Positions 35,931 to 44,990 of a DNA stretch of 64,000 nucleotides are shown piece after piece. Within the stretch, counting starts at the first letter, position 1. Each line of letters starts with the position of its first letter. Position numbers and translations under genes: made by a program. The stretch is from assembly GCF_002250655.1 (NCBI RefSeq), contig NZ_NOZR01000026.1:1-64000 (forward strand), in the 5' to 3' direction. This DNA comes from Mycolicibacterium sphagni. GTDB taxonomy: Bacteria > Actinomycetota > Actinomycetes > Mycobacteriales > Mycobacteriaceae. The notes below the pieces were generated by a model. That model worked only from the letters and a program-made list of their open reading frames with translations, was not told the DNA's origin and searched no databases.

Positions 35931-36215
35931 ATGAGGTTGACTCATATTGCTGCTGGAGCCGCTATCGCTGGTGGGTTGGCAGCCAGCGCACTGGGTTTGG
36001 GCGCCGCAACTGCGAGTGCTGACCCGGGATGGACTCCGCCCGGACCCGCCCAGCCGGCATTGCCGCCGGCCGCGCCGCAGCCCGCGAGCGCGCCCGCGTG
36101 GGCGCCGCCAAAGCCCGTTCAGCCAGCCTGGTCCAACGGCAACCCACAGGTGTGGGACGCGGGCTGGAATCACTGGGGCGTGTGGGTGAACAACGTCTTC
36201 GTTCCGACGTTCTGA
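35931..36215 (+). CDS. Small exported Pro/Ala/Trp-rich protein
   Basis: This 94-residue protein has a clear signal peptide (residues 1-31, cleavage after ASA). A Pro/Ala-rich linker follows, and the end is tryptophan-rich: NPQVWDAGWNHWGVWVNNVF. It is a mycobacterial-type small secreted protein of unknown role, perhaps associated with the cell envelope. The 120-bp gap upstream has an AT-richer promoter-like stretch around TAGCTATAG. It is monocistronic. Confidence 0.78.
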   Translation: MRLTHIAAGAAIAGGLAASALGLGAATASADPGWTPPGPAQPALPPAAPQPASAPAWAPPKPVQPAWSNGNPQVWDAGWNHWGVWVNNVFVPTF

Positions 36216-36304
36216 TTTGCGCGTGACGCCGCGGGGTGCCGTCCGATCGCCTGGATGGTGGCACCCCGCGGCGTTCGTGTGCGCGTAGTGCTTATGGTCG
36301 AACG

Positions 36305-37021
36305 GTGACGATCACCTATGACGACGCGTTGCGGGAGCAGATCCGTGACCACCTGGCCGGCCACAGCCGCCGTGAGGTGACCGATCCCACCAAGCGGCAC
36401 GCTGCCGTCGCCATCGTCCTGGTGGATTCCCAAGCCGGCGAGGACCGGGTGGATCCCGCACCCGTCGATGACTGGATCGCGGGCCGGCCCATGGAGCCAG
36501 GCCTCGACGGACGCATGGTGGGCGTCTCTGGTGGCGCGGCGTTTTTGTTGTGCCGCAGAGCGTCCCGCCTGAGTTCTCATCCTGCGCAGTGGGCACTGCC
36601 GGGTGGCCGGCTGGATCCAGGGGAGACCGTCGTCGATGCGGCGCTGCGCGAACTCGACGAAGAGATCGGGGTCCGGCTGCCCGACTCGTCGGTGCTGGGT
36701 CTGCTCGACGACTATCCGACTCGCTCGGGCTACGTCATCACGCCGGTGGTGATCTGGGGTGGCGGACGCCTGGACCCACGCCCGGCGCCCGACGAAGTCG
36801 TCGCGGTCTACCGGGTGGGACTGCATCAGCTGCAGCGGCCGGACTCACCGCGATTCATCACCATCCCAGAAAGCCCCCGGCCGGTGGTCCAGATGCCGCT
36901 GGGCAACGACCTCATCCACGCGCCAACGGGTGCCGTGCTGCTGCAACTGCGGTGGCTGTGCCTAGAAGGCCGCCACGACCCGGTCGACGAACTCGAGCAG
37001 CCGCTGTTCGCCTGGAAGTAG
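36305..37021 (+). CDS. Nudix hydrolase
   Basis: This 238-residue hydrolase has a complete Nudix box, GGRLDPGETVVDAALRELDE followed by EIGV, which binds Mg and cleaves a nucleoside diphosphate linked to another moiety. The region around the box (LSSHPAQWALPGGR) resembles CoA pyrophosphatases, but that substrate is only suggested. A 60-residue N-terminal part of unknown fold precedes it. GTG 36305 gives the VTITYDDALR start. It converges with sodN across a hairpin at 37034-37068. Confidence 0.82.
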   Translation: MTITYDDALREQIRDHLAGHSRREVTDPTKRHAAVAIVLVDSQAGEDRVDPAPVDDWIAGRPMEPGLDGRMVGVSGGAAFLLCRRASRLSSHPAQWALPGGRLDPGETVVDAALRELDEEIGVRLPDSSVLGLLDDYPTRSGYVITPVVIWGGGRLDPRPAPDEVVAVYRVGLHQLQRPDSPRFITIPESPRPVVQMPLGNDLIHAPTGAVLLQLRWLCLEGRHDPVDELEQPLFAWK

Positions 37022-37033
37022 CCCCCAAAACGC

Positions 37034-37068
37034 ACGTACCGCGCGGCCCGTGGGACCGCGCGGAACGT
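37034..37068 (-). terminator. Hairpin terminator after sodN
   Basis: ACGT-A-CCGCGCGG (37034-37046) and CCGCGCGG-A-ACGT (37056-37068) form a strong stem with one A/A mismatch and a 9-base loop. On the minus strand it is followed by GCGTTTTGGGG, a short U-tract, so it best fits termination of sodN. It also separates sodN from the convergent Nudix gene. Confidence 0.6.
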
Positions 37069-37080
37069 GGAAAAAAGTTG

Positions 37081-37509
37081 TCAGGCGGGTGGGTAAACGC
37101 CCATGTCCTTGGCCTTCTCGGTCTTCCAGAAGATCTCGGAGATCTTGTCGATGGTCGCGAGCAGCTTCTCAGCCTCGGCGACGTCAGTCGACTTCTTGAC
37201 CTCGCCGGCACCGTGGATGCCGTCCCAGAACAGCTGGTGCAGTTCTGGGAATTCCTTGAAGTGAGCCGGGCCGAAGAAGTCGGCCCACAGCACCATCAGG
37301 TGATGCTTGACCTCTTCGGCGCGCTGCTCCTTGATGATGATGGCGCGCGTCCGGAAGTGGTCATCGTCCGAGTCGTTGTACTTCTTCAGGGTCTTGAGGC
37401 AGGACAGCGCCTCGATCTTGGCCTGGGCGGGGTCGTAGACGCCGCAGTACAGGTCGCAATGGGCATGGGCAGGGGTGGCGTTGGCGAAAAGTCTTTGCAG
37501 CATGGCCAT
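37081..37509 (-). CDS. sodN: Nickel superoxide dismutase, Tyr-variant nickel hook
   Basis: This 142-residue NiSOD dismutates superoxide. A 16-residue leader is expected to be cut before H17 to give the N-terminal nickel hook HCDLYCGVYDP, with ligands H17, C18 and C22. The rest is the helical bundle with DHFRTRAIIIKEQRAEEVKHH, as in Streptomyces NiSOD. The usual hook is HCDLPCGVY; here the proline is tyrosine (codon TAC). It is divergent from its maturation protease gene by only 16 bp. AAAGGG lies six bases before the ATG. Mature activity needs cleavage by that protease. Confidence 0.93.
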   Translation of the reverse strand: MAMLQRLFANATPAHAHCDLYCGVYDPAQAKIEALSCLKTLKKYNDSDDDHFRTRAIIIKEQRAEEVKHHLMVLWADFFGPAHFKEFPELHQLFWDGIHGAGEVKKSTDVAEAEKLLATIDKISEIFWKTEKAKDMGVYPPA

Positions 37510-37525
37510 AACTTACCCTTTCACC

Positions 37526-37858
37526 ATGCGCGGGAACCATGGGCTCTGCCAATGGCCGTTGCGCCGGTTTCTGGTGGTTGAGGACTCCATGCGCCCGACA
37601 TTTCGCCCTGGTGACGGCGTGTTGTCGGTGCGCGGCGGCACTCCGCGTCGAGGCCAGATCCGGGTCTTTCCCGATCCTCGGTTGTCCTCCCGCTGGCTGG
37701 TCAAACGCGTCGGTCAGGTGCGCGGGCACGGGCGCAGCGCGACTTTCGAGGCGTGCTCGGACAATCCCGCCGCGCCGGGCGTCGTCGACTCCCGCGAATT
37801 CGGGTGGGTGCCTGCGACGGGCTCCTACCGCGTCGTGTGGACAGTCCGGGGAGCCTAA
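37526..37858 (+). CDS. sodX: NiSOD maturation protease (S24/S26 type)
   Basis: This 110-residue signal-peptidase-like protease has the catalytic Ser in VVEDSMRPTFRPGD (S21) and the catalytic Lys in WLVKRVGQV (K60). In actinobacteria such SodX proteins cleave the SodN leader so that the freed His can bind nickel. Its pairing with sodN makes the assignment firm. The ATG at 37526 has no good ribosome-binding site, and the frame is open to 37475. With only 16 bp to sodN, the two promoters must overlap the opposite genes, or one transcript must be antisense at its 5' end. Confidence 0.88.
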   Translation: MRGNHGLCQWPLRRFLVVEDSMRPTFRPGDGVLSVRGGTPRRGQIRVFPDPRLSSRWLVKRVGQVRGHGRSATFEACSDNPAAPGVVDSREFGWVPATGSYRVVWTVRGA

Positions 37859-37915
37859 CGACCTGGTGACAGGGGGTGGGGTTTCGGCTCCGCACTCCCG
37901 AGGTACCCGCCACCC

Positions 37916-38089
37916 ATGGGTATTTCAGACAAGATCAGCAATAAGGTCGATGACGTCGCCGGAAAGGCCAAGGAGGGCCTCGGCAAGGCGACGGATGACA
38001 AGAGCACCGAGAACGAAGGCAAGATCGACCAGGCCAAGGCGAGCCTCAAGGACGCCGGCGAGAAGGTCAAGGACGCTTTCAAGCACTAA
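37916..38089 (+). CDS. CsbD-family stress protein
   Basis: This 57-residue, highly charged, helical CsbD-like protein has DKISNKVDDVAGKAKEGLGK at the start and a Lys/Asp-rich second half. CsbD proteins are small general-stress proteins of unknown mechanism. The ATG is clear and the stop is TAA at 38087-38089. A 50-codon frame follows three bases later and may be co-transcribed. Confidence 0.88.
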   Translation: MGISDKISNKVDDVAGKAKEGLGKATDDKSTENEGKIDQAKASLKDAGEKVKDAFKH

Positions 38090-38092
38090 AGC

Positions 38093-38245
38093 GTGGAACT
38101 GAGTAACGAGCCACCACCCACCCCGGCGGACGCCAGAAAGGCGACCGAGGAACAGCGCATCCTTCAGCAGGAGTTGGATCACCAGGATGACGATCCCAAC
38201 GCGCCGGGGCGGGTGGACCGGCATCAGGTCGCCGACGAGACGTAG
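38093..38245 (+). CDS. Possible 50-residue hydrophilic protein
   Basis: A GTG-initiated frame of 50 codons directly follows the csbD-like gene. It is strongly acidic and rich in Pro, Gln and Asp, with ELDHQDDDPNAPGR in the second half and no hydrophobic segment. It ends six bases before the nucleosidase start, so it fills the gap exactly. No ribosome-binding site is evident, which lowers confidence. Translation coupled to csbD is possible. Confidence 0.45.
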   Translation: MELSNEPPPTPADARKATEEQRILQQELDHQDDDPNAPGRVDRHQVADET

Positions 38246-38251
38246 TCCCGC

Positions 38252-39016
38252 ATGCCACACTGCCGTGTGGCTATCGGATTGATCTGCGCTATTCCTCAGG
38301 AACTGGCCCACCTACGCACGCTGCTCGTCGACGCCGTCGCGGTGCGTGCGGCTCACACCGAATTCGTCAGCGGGACGTTGGATGGCTTCGACGTCGTGCT
38401 GGCGGGTTCGGGCATGGGGAAGGTGAACAGCGCCCTCGTCGCAACCGTGTTGGCCGATCGATTCGGTTGCGGTGCAATTGTTTTCTCGGGTGTGGCAGGT
38501 GGCCTCGACCCGCACCTGGCGGTGGGTGACGTGGTGATCGCCGATCGGGTCATCCAGCACGATGCAGGACTGATCGAAGACGACCGGTTGCAGACTTATC
38601 AGCCGGGCCACGTCCCGTTCATCAATCCCACCGAGGTATTCGGCTACCGGGTCGACGACGCTCTGTTGGCGCTAGTCGTCGACCGCCTCGCGGAGTTCAC
38701 GCTGCCCACGGCGGCTATCCGATTTGGCACGGTGCTGTCCGGCGATCAGTATCTGCACTGCGAGGTGACCCGGCAGCGGCTGCAGCGCGAATTCGGCGGC
38801 CTTGCCGTGGAGATGGAGGGCGGCGCTGTGGCGCAGGTCGCCGACGCGTTCGGGGTGCCCTGGTTGGTCATCCGGGCGCTGTCGGATCTGGCCGGGCGCG
38901 ATTCGCGGTTCGACTTCCTCGCCTTCGTCGACGAAGCCGCGGCGTCATCGGTGGCGATTCTGCGTTGGCTGCTCCCCGTGCTCAGTCCATTCGTCCAGCG
39001 TCGATCAACCGGATAA
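38252..39016 (+). CDS. mtn: MTA/SAH nucleosidase
   Basis: This 254-residue 5'-methylthioadenosine/S-adenosylhomocysteine nucleosidase hydrolyses these by-products to adenine and the thioribose sugar in methionine salvage and methyl recycling. It shows [13 protein letters not shown] at the start, [21 protein letters not shown], the nucleophile-region [12 protein letters not shown] and the catalytic Asp in [11 protein letters not shown]. An alternative GTG at 38267 gives the N-terminus [10 protein letters not shown] seen in relatives. The last 35 bases overlap the convergent helicase gene. Confidence 0.88.
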   Translation: MPHCRVAIGLICAIPQELAHLRTLLVDAVAVRAAHTEFVSGTLDGFDVVLAGSGMGKVNSALVATVLADRFGCGAIVFSGVAGGLDPHLAVGDVVIADRVIQHDAGLIEDDRLQTYQPGHVPFINPTEVFGYRVDDALLALVVDRLAEFTLPTAAIRFGTVLSGDQYLHCEVTRQRLQREFGGLAVEMEGGAVAQVADAFGVPWLVIRALSDLAGRDSRFDFLAFVDEAAASSVAILRWLLPVLSPFVQRRSTG

Positions 39017-41498
39017 CCGCCGCGCCTTCCTCATCAGAAGCCTCCAGGTCCACCTCGACGTCGAACCCCCAGTCGTGGTCGCCGGCCGGGTCGTCGAGGA
39101 TCTGCCGTACTCGCCAGACTCCCGGCTGCCGGTCGATGATCAGACATGCCGGGCCACGGGCGTCGGCGCCGGTGCCTACGTCGTCGTGCTCGTCAAAGTA
39201 GGCGTCGATAACCGCCGCCCACCGCTCGCCAGTCCACCCGGAGCCGCCGTCCAGTACGCCAAGATCATGCCAGCGGCGCCGGGCGAACAACTCCACCCTG
39301 CGGAACAGCGCATTGCGGACCATCGAGGTGAACGCCCGCTCGTTGCCGGTCAACGGGCGGTTTGGCACCGAGACGGTGACGTCATGTGGCTGGTCCGGGT
39401 TGGTGAGCTGCTCCCATTCGTCGAGCAGACTCGAATCAACCTGGCGGACAAGCTCTCCTAGCCACTCGACGACGTCGGTGAACTCGTCGGTCCGTGCGGC
39501 AGCCGGCACGCCGGACCGCAACGCCTTGAAGGCGTCGGACAAGTAGCGGAGGACCGCTCCTTCGGAGCGGGTCAGCCCATAGACGCTGACGAACTCCCGA
39601 AAGGTGAACGCGCGCTCCCACATCTCACGCACGACGGCCTTCGGAGACAGGTGCGCGTCGGCGGCCCAGGGATTGCTCTGCAGGTATACGGCGTAGGCGT
39701 GCTGCAGCAGTTCGTCGAGCGGCTTGGGGTAGGTCACGTCATCGAGGAGCTCGATGCGTTCGTCGTACTCGATGCCGTCGGCCTTCATTGCCGCTACGGC
39801 CTCCCCCCTGGCCTTGTTAAGCTGCGCCGCCAGGATTGCGCGGGGGTCCTCGAGGGTCGCCTCGATCACCGAAACGACATCCAGCGCATAGGTTTCCGAC
39901 GTCGTGTCCAGCACGTCGAGCGCGGCGAGGGCGAACGTCGACAACGGTTGGTTGAGAGCGAAGTCGGCCGGCAAGTCGACGGTCAAGCGGTAGCGGCGCC
40001 CGTCCGGCTCGGGCTGGTCGAGGCGCTCCAATACGCCGGCCTGCAGCAGCGAGCGGGCGATGCCGACCGCCTCGCGGATGTGCTGAAGTTGACGCTTACG
40101 TGGCTCGTGGTTGTCGGTGAGCAGCCGTCGCATCGCGAGAAACGGGTCGCCGGGACGGTCGACGACGTCGAGGATCATCGCGGTCGACACCCGCATGTTG
40201 CTCGTCAGGGGCTCAGGCGAAGCCAGGACCAACCTATCCAGTGTCGACTCGCTCCACGGCACCGTGCCCTCGGGCGCCTTGCGGCGCACCAGTTTTCGGA
40301 GCTTCTTCTTGTCGTCGGCGGCCTTGGCGAACTGTTTGAGGTTCTCCACCTCGTGGTCGGGTGCCTGCACGACGACGGTTCCGGCGGTGTCGTAGCCCGC
40401 CCGCCCGGCCCGGCCGGCGATTTGGTGAAACTCGCGCGCGTTGAGCAGCCGGGTGCGGGTGCCGTCGTACTTCGACAACGCCGAGAAGACGACGGTGCGG
40501 ATCGGCACGTTGATCCCGACGCCCAGGGTGTCGGTGCCGCAGATGACTTTCAGCAGGCCGGCTTGCGCCAGCTGCTCCACCAGCCGCCGATACTTGGGCA
40601 GCATGCCTGCGTGGTGGACGCCGATCCCATGCCGGACCAGCCGCGACAACGTCGAACCAAACGTTGTGGAGAAGCGGAAGCCACCGATCAAGTCGGCGAT
40701 CGCGGCCTTCTCTTCCTTGGTGCTCACGTTGACGCTCATCAGAGCTTGCGCCCGTTCCAGCGCCGATGCTTGGGTGAAGTGGACGACATAGATCGGGGCC
40801 TGCTTGGTGTCGAGCAGGTCGCCGATCGTCTCGTGTATCGGCGTGGTCGCGTAGCTGTAATACAGCGGCACCGGCCGTTCGGCGTTGGCGACCAGCGCCG
40901 TCGGCCGGCCGGTGCGTCGCGTCAGGTCCTCGCGGAGGAATGTGACGTCGCCGAGCGTGGCCGACATCAGGAGGAACTGGGCGTGCGGCAGCTCGAGTAG
41001 CGGCACTTGCCAGGCCCAGCCGCGGTCGGGGTCCCCGTAGTAGTGGAACTCGTCCATCACCACCAAGCCGATGTCCGCGTCGGCGCCCTCGCGCAGCGCG
41101 ATGTTGGCCAGGATCTCCGCGGTGCAGGCGATGAGCGGAGCGCCGGCGTTGACAGCGGCGTCGCCGGTCAGCATGCCCACATTGGCCGCGCCGAAAATCT
41201 CGCAGAGCGCAAAGAACTTCTCGCTGACGAGAGCCTTGATCGGGGCGGTGTAGTAGCTGCGGTTCCCTACCGCCAACCCCGCATAAATCGCACCGGTGGC
41301 CACCAGCGACTTGCCTGAGCCGGTCGGCGTCGCCAGCACCACATTCGCGCCGCTGATCAGTTCGATCAGTGCTTCCTCTTGCGCCGGGTAGAGCACGGTG
41401 CCGCGGGACTGAGCCCATGCCGCGAACGAGGCGAACACCTCGTCAGGGTCGTCGCGCAGTGCGCGCAGGGCTGACAGATCGCTCGGGCTCGTGGGCAT
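38982..41498 (-). CDS. Ski2-like DEAD/DEAH helicase with DUF3516
   Basis: This 838-residue superfamily-2 RNA-helicase-like protein has motif I TPTGSGKS, motif II MDEFH (DEFH in place of DEVH), motif III SATLGD and motif [14 protein letters not shown]. The C-terminal 330 residues fit the actinobacterial DUF3516 module. Ski2-like helicases unwind RNA for decay or processing. It is monocistronic and converges with mtn with a 35-bp overlap of 3' ends. The exact substrate is unknown. Confidence 0.9.
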   Translation of the reverse strand: MPTSPSDLSALRALRDDPDEVFASFAAWAQSRGTVLYPAQEEALIELISGANVVLATPTGSGKSLVATGAIYAGLAVGNRSYYTAPIKALVSEKFFALCEIFGAANVGMLTGDAAVNAGAPLIACTAEILANIALREGADADIGLVVMDEFHYYGDPDRGWAWQVPLLELPHAQFLLMSATLGDVTFLREDLTRRTGRPTALVANAERPVPLYYSYATTPIHETIGDLLDTKQAPIYVVHFTQASALERAQALMSVNVSTKEEKAAIADLIGGFRFSTTFGSTLSRLVRHGIGVHHAGMLPKYRRLVEQLAQAGLLKVICGTDTLGVGINVPIRTVVFSALSKYDGTRTRLLNAREFHQIAGRAGRAGYDTAGTVVVQAPDHEVENLKQFAKAADDKKKLRKLVRRKAPEGTVPWSESTLDRLVLASPEPLTSNMRVSTAMILDVVDRPGDPFLAMRRLLTDNHEPRKRQLQHIREAVGIARSLLQAGVLERLDQPEPDGRRYRLTVDLPADFALNQPLSTFALAALDVLDTTSETYALDVVSVIEATLEDPRAILAAQLNKARGEAVAAMKADGIEYDERIELLDDVTYPKPLDELLQHAYAVYLQSNPWAADAHLSPKAVVREMWERAFTFREFVSVYGLTRSEGAVLRYLSDAFKALRSGVPAAARTDEFTDVVEWLGELVRQVDSSLLDEWEQLTNPDQPHDVTVSVPNRPLTGNERAFTSMVRNALFRRVELFARRRWHDLGVLDGGSGWTGERWAAVIDAYFDEHDDVGTGADARGPACLIIDRQPGVWRVRQILDDPAGDHDWGFDVEVDLEASDEEGAAVIRLIDAGRMD

Positions 41499-41525
41499 GG
41501 CTATGCCCGTCAGGCTACTGGTTGG

Positions 41526-42485
41526 TCAGCGCCGGATTTTCGCGCACAGCCGGTCCCAGTTGCCCGACGCGATGCTGATCTTGTCGTCGTCACTGAGGTC
41601 GGCCTCCTGAAGGAAGCGACGGGCACCGGCGTCGGCGTCGTACCGATAGGGGTAATCGGTCGCGAACATGACCCGTTCGACGCCGACCACCTCCAGAGCC
41701 CAGCGCAGATAGCGCGCGCTGAACACTCCGCCGGGTGTGACGTGCACATTGGTGCGGAAGTAGTCCGACACAGGCCGGTCCAGCTTGGCCGCCGCCGAGA
41801 GATTGTCGATGCGGTCCAGATAGAACAGCACCATCTCGCCCCAATGGCCGAGGATCACTTGAAGATCGGGAAAGCGGTCGAAGACGCCGGCCAGGATCAG
41901 CCGCAACATCTGAACCCCGGTGTCGTAGTGCCAGCCGACACCGAATCGCGCGAAGGCCGAGTCAACGGCATCGCCGAATCCGCTGTAATAGGCCGCGCGC
42001 ACGGCTGACTCGGGTTCTTGCGGGTGCAGGTACAGCGGTGCGTTCAACGCCGAGGCTGCCTCGAAGATCGGCCAGAAGCGCGACTCGTCCAGGCTGTGAT
42101 CGCGGGTCCGCGGAAACACCATCGCGCCGTTGAGACCGAGTTCGGTGATCGCACGTTCCAGCTCACGGGCTGCCCGCGTCGGTGCCGAGGTGGCCAATGT
42201 GGCGAAGCCCTGGAACCGATCGGGGTGCTCCCGCACCACGTCGGCGATCCGGTCGTTCGTGGCGCCCTGCAGATGGGTTGCCGCATCGGGCTGCAGATCC
42301 TGCACGCCCGGCGTGGACACCGACAGCACCTGCACGTCGAGGCCGGTTGCGTCCATCGCGGTGAGGCGGTGATCGTCGAGTTCGATGAGGCGCCGCTGCA
42401 GGTCCCGCGGCATCGTCGCTTGCTGCGGTAAATGTTCGAGGAGGTCCGTCGTGAGGAAGTGCTCCTCGAGGCCGATCGTTTTCAC
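41526..42485 (-). CDS. Amidohydrolase-2 (resorcylate/ACMSD-like) protein
   Basis: This 319-residue TIM-barrel protein starts IGLEEHFLT, where ExHF replaces DxHxH as in gamma-resorcylate and 2,3-dihydroxybenzoate decarboxylases. It has PLYLHPQEPES, LGHWGEMVLFYLDRID and VMFATDYPYRYDADAG, the last carrying the catalytic Asp. It is thus likely a metal-dependent non-oxidative decarboxylase of an aromatic acid. It lies 27 bp after the helicase start on the same strand, as its upstream neighbour, and is probably independent. The substrate is inferred only from family. Confidence 0.85.
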   Translation of the reverse strand: MKTIGLEEHFLTTDLLEHLPQQATMPRDLQRRLIELDDHRLTAMDATGLDVQVLSVSTPGVQDLQPDAATHLQGATNDRIADVVREHPDRFQGFATLATSAPTRAARELERAITELGLNGAMVFPRTRDHSLDESRFWPIFEAASALNAPLYLHPQEPESAVRAAYYSGFGDAVDSAFARFGVGWHYDTGVQMLRLILAGVFDRFPDLQVILGHWGEMVLFYLDRIDNLSAAAKLDRPVSDYFRTNVHVTPGGVFSARYLRWALEVVGVERVMFATDYPYRYDADAGARRFLQEADLSDDDKISIASGNWDRLCAKIRR

Positions 42486-42559
42486 GCCGGTGTCCTCTCG
42501 TGGTCATGAGGTCCCTGCTGTCGTCTCTACCCCCGAATTCTGGGAGCGCTCTCAGCGAC

Positions 42560-43498
42560 TCACTGCGGGTGGGTCGCCAGGTACTCACCGACCGGGATCG
42601 GCGCATCGGCGTCGTAGCCGATCGGCAGGACGATGTCGCCGTCGGTGGTCACGGCGTACACGTCCCAGCGGTAGTAGCCGGCGAACGACGCGGGATCGGC
42701 CAGCACGGCCGCATAGTCCTTGACTGCCGCCACGTACTGGTCGGCGTGGTTGTACCGGTAGATCGCGTGGTCGGGATCGGCGCTGAAACCGTTGGCGGCC
42801 AGGTACCGGCCGGCGGCCATGATGCTGTCGTGCGGTGAGCGGATGTCGCCGCCGTCGCCGTAGCCGGCGAACGTGGACGGCAGGAACTGCATGGGGCCGT
42901 CCGCCCCTGCGGTACTCAAGCCGACGATGCTGCCCAAGCGGGTTTCGACCAAGTTGATCGCGGCCAGGTAGTTCCAGCCGACACCGGTCGCGGCCTCGGC
43001 CTCGTGGTAGTAGCCGAGCAGTTCATCGGCCGGGGCGGGCGGCACGATGCGCCACGCCGGCAACGTGTCCCGCACGTGCGCCATGGCCGCGAGCTGCCGC
43101 CGGGCGTCGACATTCCGGTCGTAGGCCTCGGTCAGTGTCGCCGGGATCCGCGGCCGGATAACGGCGTCCCATTCAGGGTGACGGCCGATGGCGCGGTAGG
43201 CGACCTGCTGGCGGCGTGCGGCGGCCACCAGCGCGTCTTCGGGTGTCGCCGGATCACGAATGGCCAGTTCGTCGGCGACCAGATCGTCGGCCAGCTGAAC
43301 CGGATCGGATGCCAGCCGGGGTTGCGCACCCGCGGGGTCTGCGGCCGGCTCTGTCGTCGAATCCATGGGGGTCGCGGGCACCGATGCCGCGGGGGAGTGA
43401 GCGGTAGACGTGCTCGCCGTGGGGCTGGATGTTGGTGCGCAGGCGGTGACGGCAATCAGGACCGTGGCGGGCACGAGGGTCCAGAGTCGGGTGCGCAC
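42560..43498 (-). CDS. Lytic transglycosylase-like lipoprotein
   Basis: This 312-residue exported protein has a lipobox (VTAC at about residue 19) after a hydrophobic signal, then a Ser/Thr/Ala/Pro-rich linker of 40 residues. The lytic-transglycosylase domain has the catalytic Glu in INLVETRLGSIVGLS and the GPMQFLPSTFAGYG block. It should cleave peptidoglycan glycan strands at the outer face of the membrane. GTG 43498 was chosen because it gives the intact signal; the frame is open further 5' into the divergent gene. It is divergent from a VanY-type peptidase, a joint cell-wall remodelling locus. Confidence 0.88.
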   Translation of the reverse strand: MRTRLWTLVPATVLIAVTACAPTSSPTASTSTAHSPAASVPATPMDSTTEPAADPAGAQPRLASDPVQLADDLVADELAIRDPATPEDALVAAARRQQVAYRAIGRHPEWDAVIRPRIPATLTEAYDRNVDARRQLAAMAHVRDTLPAWRIVPPAPADELLGYYHEAEAATGVGWNYLAAINLVETRLGSIVGLSTAGADGPMQFLPSTFAGYGDGGDIRSPHDSIMAAGRYLAANGFSADPDHAIYRYNHADQYVAAVKDYAAVLADPASFAGYYRWDVYAVTTDGDIVLPIGYDADAPIPVGEYLATHPQ

Positions 43499-43562
43499 CG
43501 CGCAAGTCTGTCCTACGGCGGCGGCGCGTGCACCGAATTCGGTCTGGGATGATGGGGAGATC

Positions 43563-44147
43563 ATGCGGATGGACCCCACACTCGCCACGGCCGGAATGCT
43601 GGGCCTGGCCACGAGCGCGGCACTGGTACTCGGTGCCGCGGGAGTACCCGCCGAGGCTCCGCGAATCTTGTTGGCCGACAACACTGTCAGCGTCGAACCG
43701 CCCGCGGTCGCGCCCGGCGACGGATCGCTGGCCGACGGCCAGACCCTGACCCCGTTCGATGTGCAGAACCCCGCTGTGGGCCGCCTCGATCCGCAGCTGC
43801 TCGACGCGATCCAGCAGGCGGCCAATGCGGCAAAGGCCGACGGCATCACCCTGACCATCACCTCCGGATGGCGCTCGCCGGAATTCCAGCAGCGTCTGCT
43901 CGACAGCGCGGTGGCCCAATACGGCAGCCTGGCCGCGGCCCGGCAGTACGTGCAGACGCCGGAGGCGTCCAAGCACGTCATCGGCCAGGCGGTCGACGTC
44001 GGCGGCGTGGGTGCTGACCAGTGGCTGATCGCCAACGGCGCGCGGTTCGGGCTGTGCCGGATCTATGCCAACGAACTGTGGCATTTCGAGCTGGCCACCG
44101 ATGCCGCGGGCAATTGTCCGCCGCTGTTGCCCAACGCTGCGGGCTGA
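43563..44147 (+). CDS. VanY-type D,D-carboxypeptidase (M15B)
   Basis: This 194-residue secreted metallopeptidase has a signal-like hydrophobic N-terminus. The zinc site is made by SKHVIGQAVDVG (SxHxxGxAxD) and ELWHFEL (ExxWH-type), with TSGWRSPEFQQ before them. Such enzymes trim the terminal D-Ala from peptidoglycan stems. GGGGAG lies just upstream of the ATG. It is divergent from the lytic transglycosylase by 64 bp, so both may respond to the same signal. Confidence 0.88.
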   Translation: MRMDPTLATAGMLGLATSAALVLGAAGVPAEAPRILLADNTVSVEPPAVAPGDGSLADGQTLTPFDVQNPAVGRLDPQLLDAIQQAANAAKADGITLTITSGWRSPEFQQRLLDSAVAQYGSLAAARQYVQTPEASKHVIGQAVDVGGVGADQWLIANGARFGLCRIYANELWHFELATDAAGNCPPLLPNAAG

Positions 44148-44207
44148 GTTCGGCGGGATCGGCCCGATCAGGCCCGGCCGTGAGCCCGGCGTAGTTTGAT
44201 CGGCAGC

Positions 44208-44990
44208 ATGAGGAGTCTGGACGAGATCCGAGCCGCGCTCGAGGACTGTTACGCGGCGATTGAAGGCCTGTGCGCGGACCTGAGCGCCGCCGAGTGGAAG
44301 ACGCGGTCGTTGTGCCCGGATTGGGACATGGGCGAGGTGGTGCAGCATGTCGTCAGTATCGAAGCAGTCATGGCCGGGTGGCTGCCAGAGGATGTCAGCA
44401 CCCCGCCGCCGTTCGGGCGGGCGGCGGAGTTCTTGGCTGGCACCGACGATCCGGCTGTTCTGACCGAGAAAGTGCGCGCCGTCTTCGACGAGCGGCGGCG
44501 CGATCTGAGTGCGCTGACACCAGCCGACCTGGCCCGGCCGTCGTGGATGCCGGTGGGCCCGGGCACGTATGGGCGGTTTTTGGAGATCCGCGTCTTCGAT
44601 TTCTGGGTGCATGTGCGTGACATAGCGATTCCGCTGGGCCGCAGCACCGATGACGGCGGGCTGGCTGCGGAGCTGGCACTGGCTGAGGTGGAGGGTTCCA
44701 TCGGCTTCATCGCCGGGAAGAAGGTGGGTGTTCCCGATGGCAGCAGCATCGCTTTCCGGTTGACCGGGCCGGTGGTCCGCGAGATCGACGTCGCAGTCGA
44801 CGGCCGCGCCAAACAGGTTGCGCACCTGGATAATCCGGATGCCGTCCTGACGACGGATTCCACCACGTTCATCATGCTGGCCAGCGGGCGCATCGACCCG
44901 CAGGCCCAGATCGATTCGGGTGCGGTCAGCTGGACCGGGGATGCGGAGCTCGGTGAGCGCGCGGCCCGCAATCTGAGGTTCACGATGTGA
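44208..44990 (+). CDS. Maleylpyruvate-isomerase/DinB-type (mycothiol-dependent) protein
   Basis: This 260-residue protein of the TIGR03083/MDMPI_N group has the DinB-like four-helix bundle with metal-binding histidines ([11 protein letters not shown] and [15 protein letters not shown]). A second alpha/beta domain follows, with [21 protein letters not shown]. Many members use mycothiol for isomerisation or detoxification. Its stop overlaps the next start (GTGA), coupling it to a DsbA-like protein, which suggests one thiol-dependent process. The precise reaction is unknown. Confidence 0.85.
   Translation: MRSLDEIRAALEDCYAAIEGLCADLSAAEWKTRSLCPDWDMGEVVQHVVSIEAVMAGWLPEDVSTPPPFGRAAEFLAGTDDPAVLTEKVRAVFDERRRDLSALTPADLARPSWMPVGPGTYGRFLEIRVFDFWVHVRDIAIPLGRSTDDGGLAAELALAEVEGSIGFIAGKKVGVPDGSSIAFRLTGPVVREIDVAVDGRAKQVAHLDNPDAVLTTDSTTFIMLASGRIDPQAQIDSGAVSWTGDAELGERAARNLRFTM

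Noticed and set aside
39651-41000. 449-codon plus-strand frame
   Set aside because: It lies antisense to the DUF3516 helicase, whose motifs are intact; the frame has no recognisable domain.
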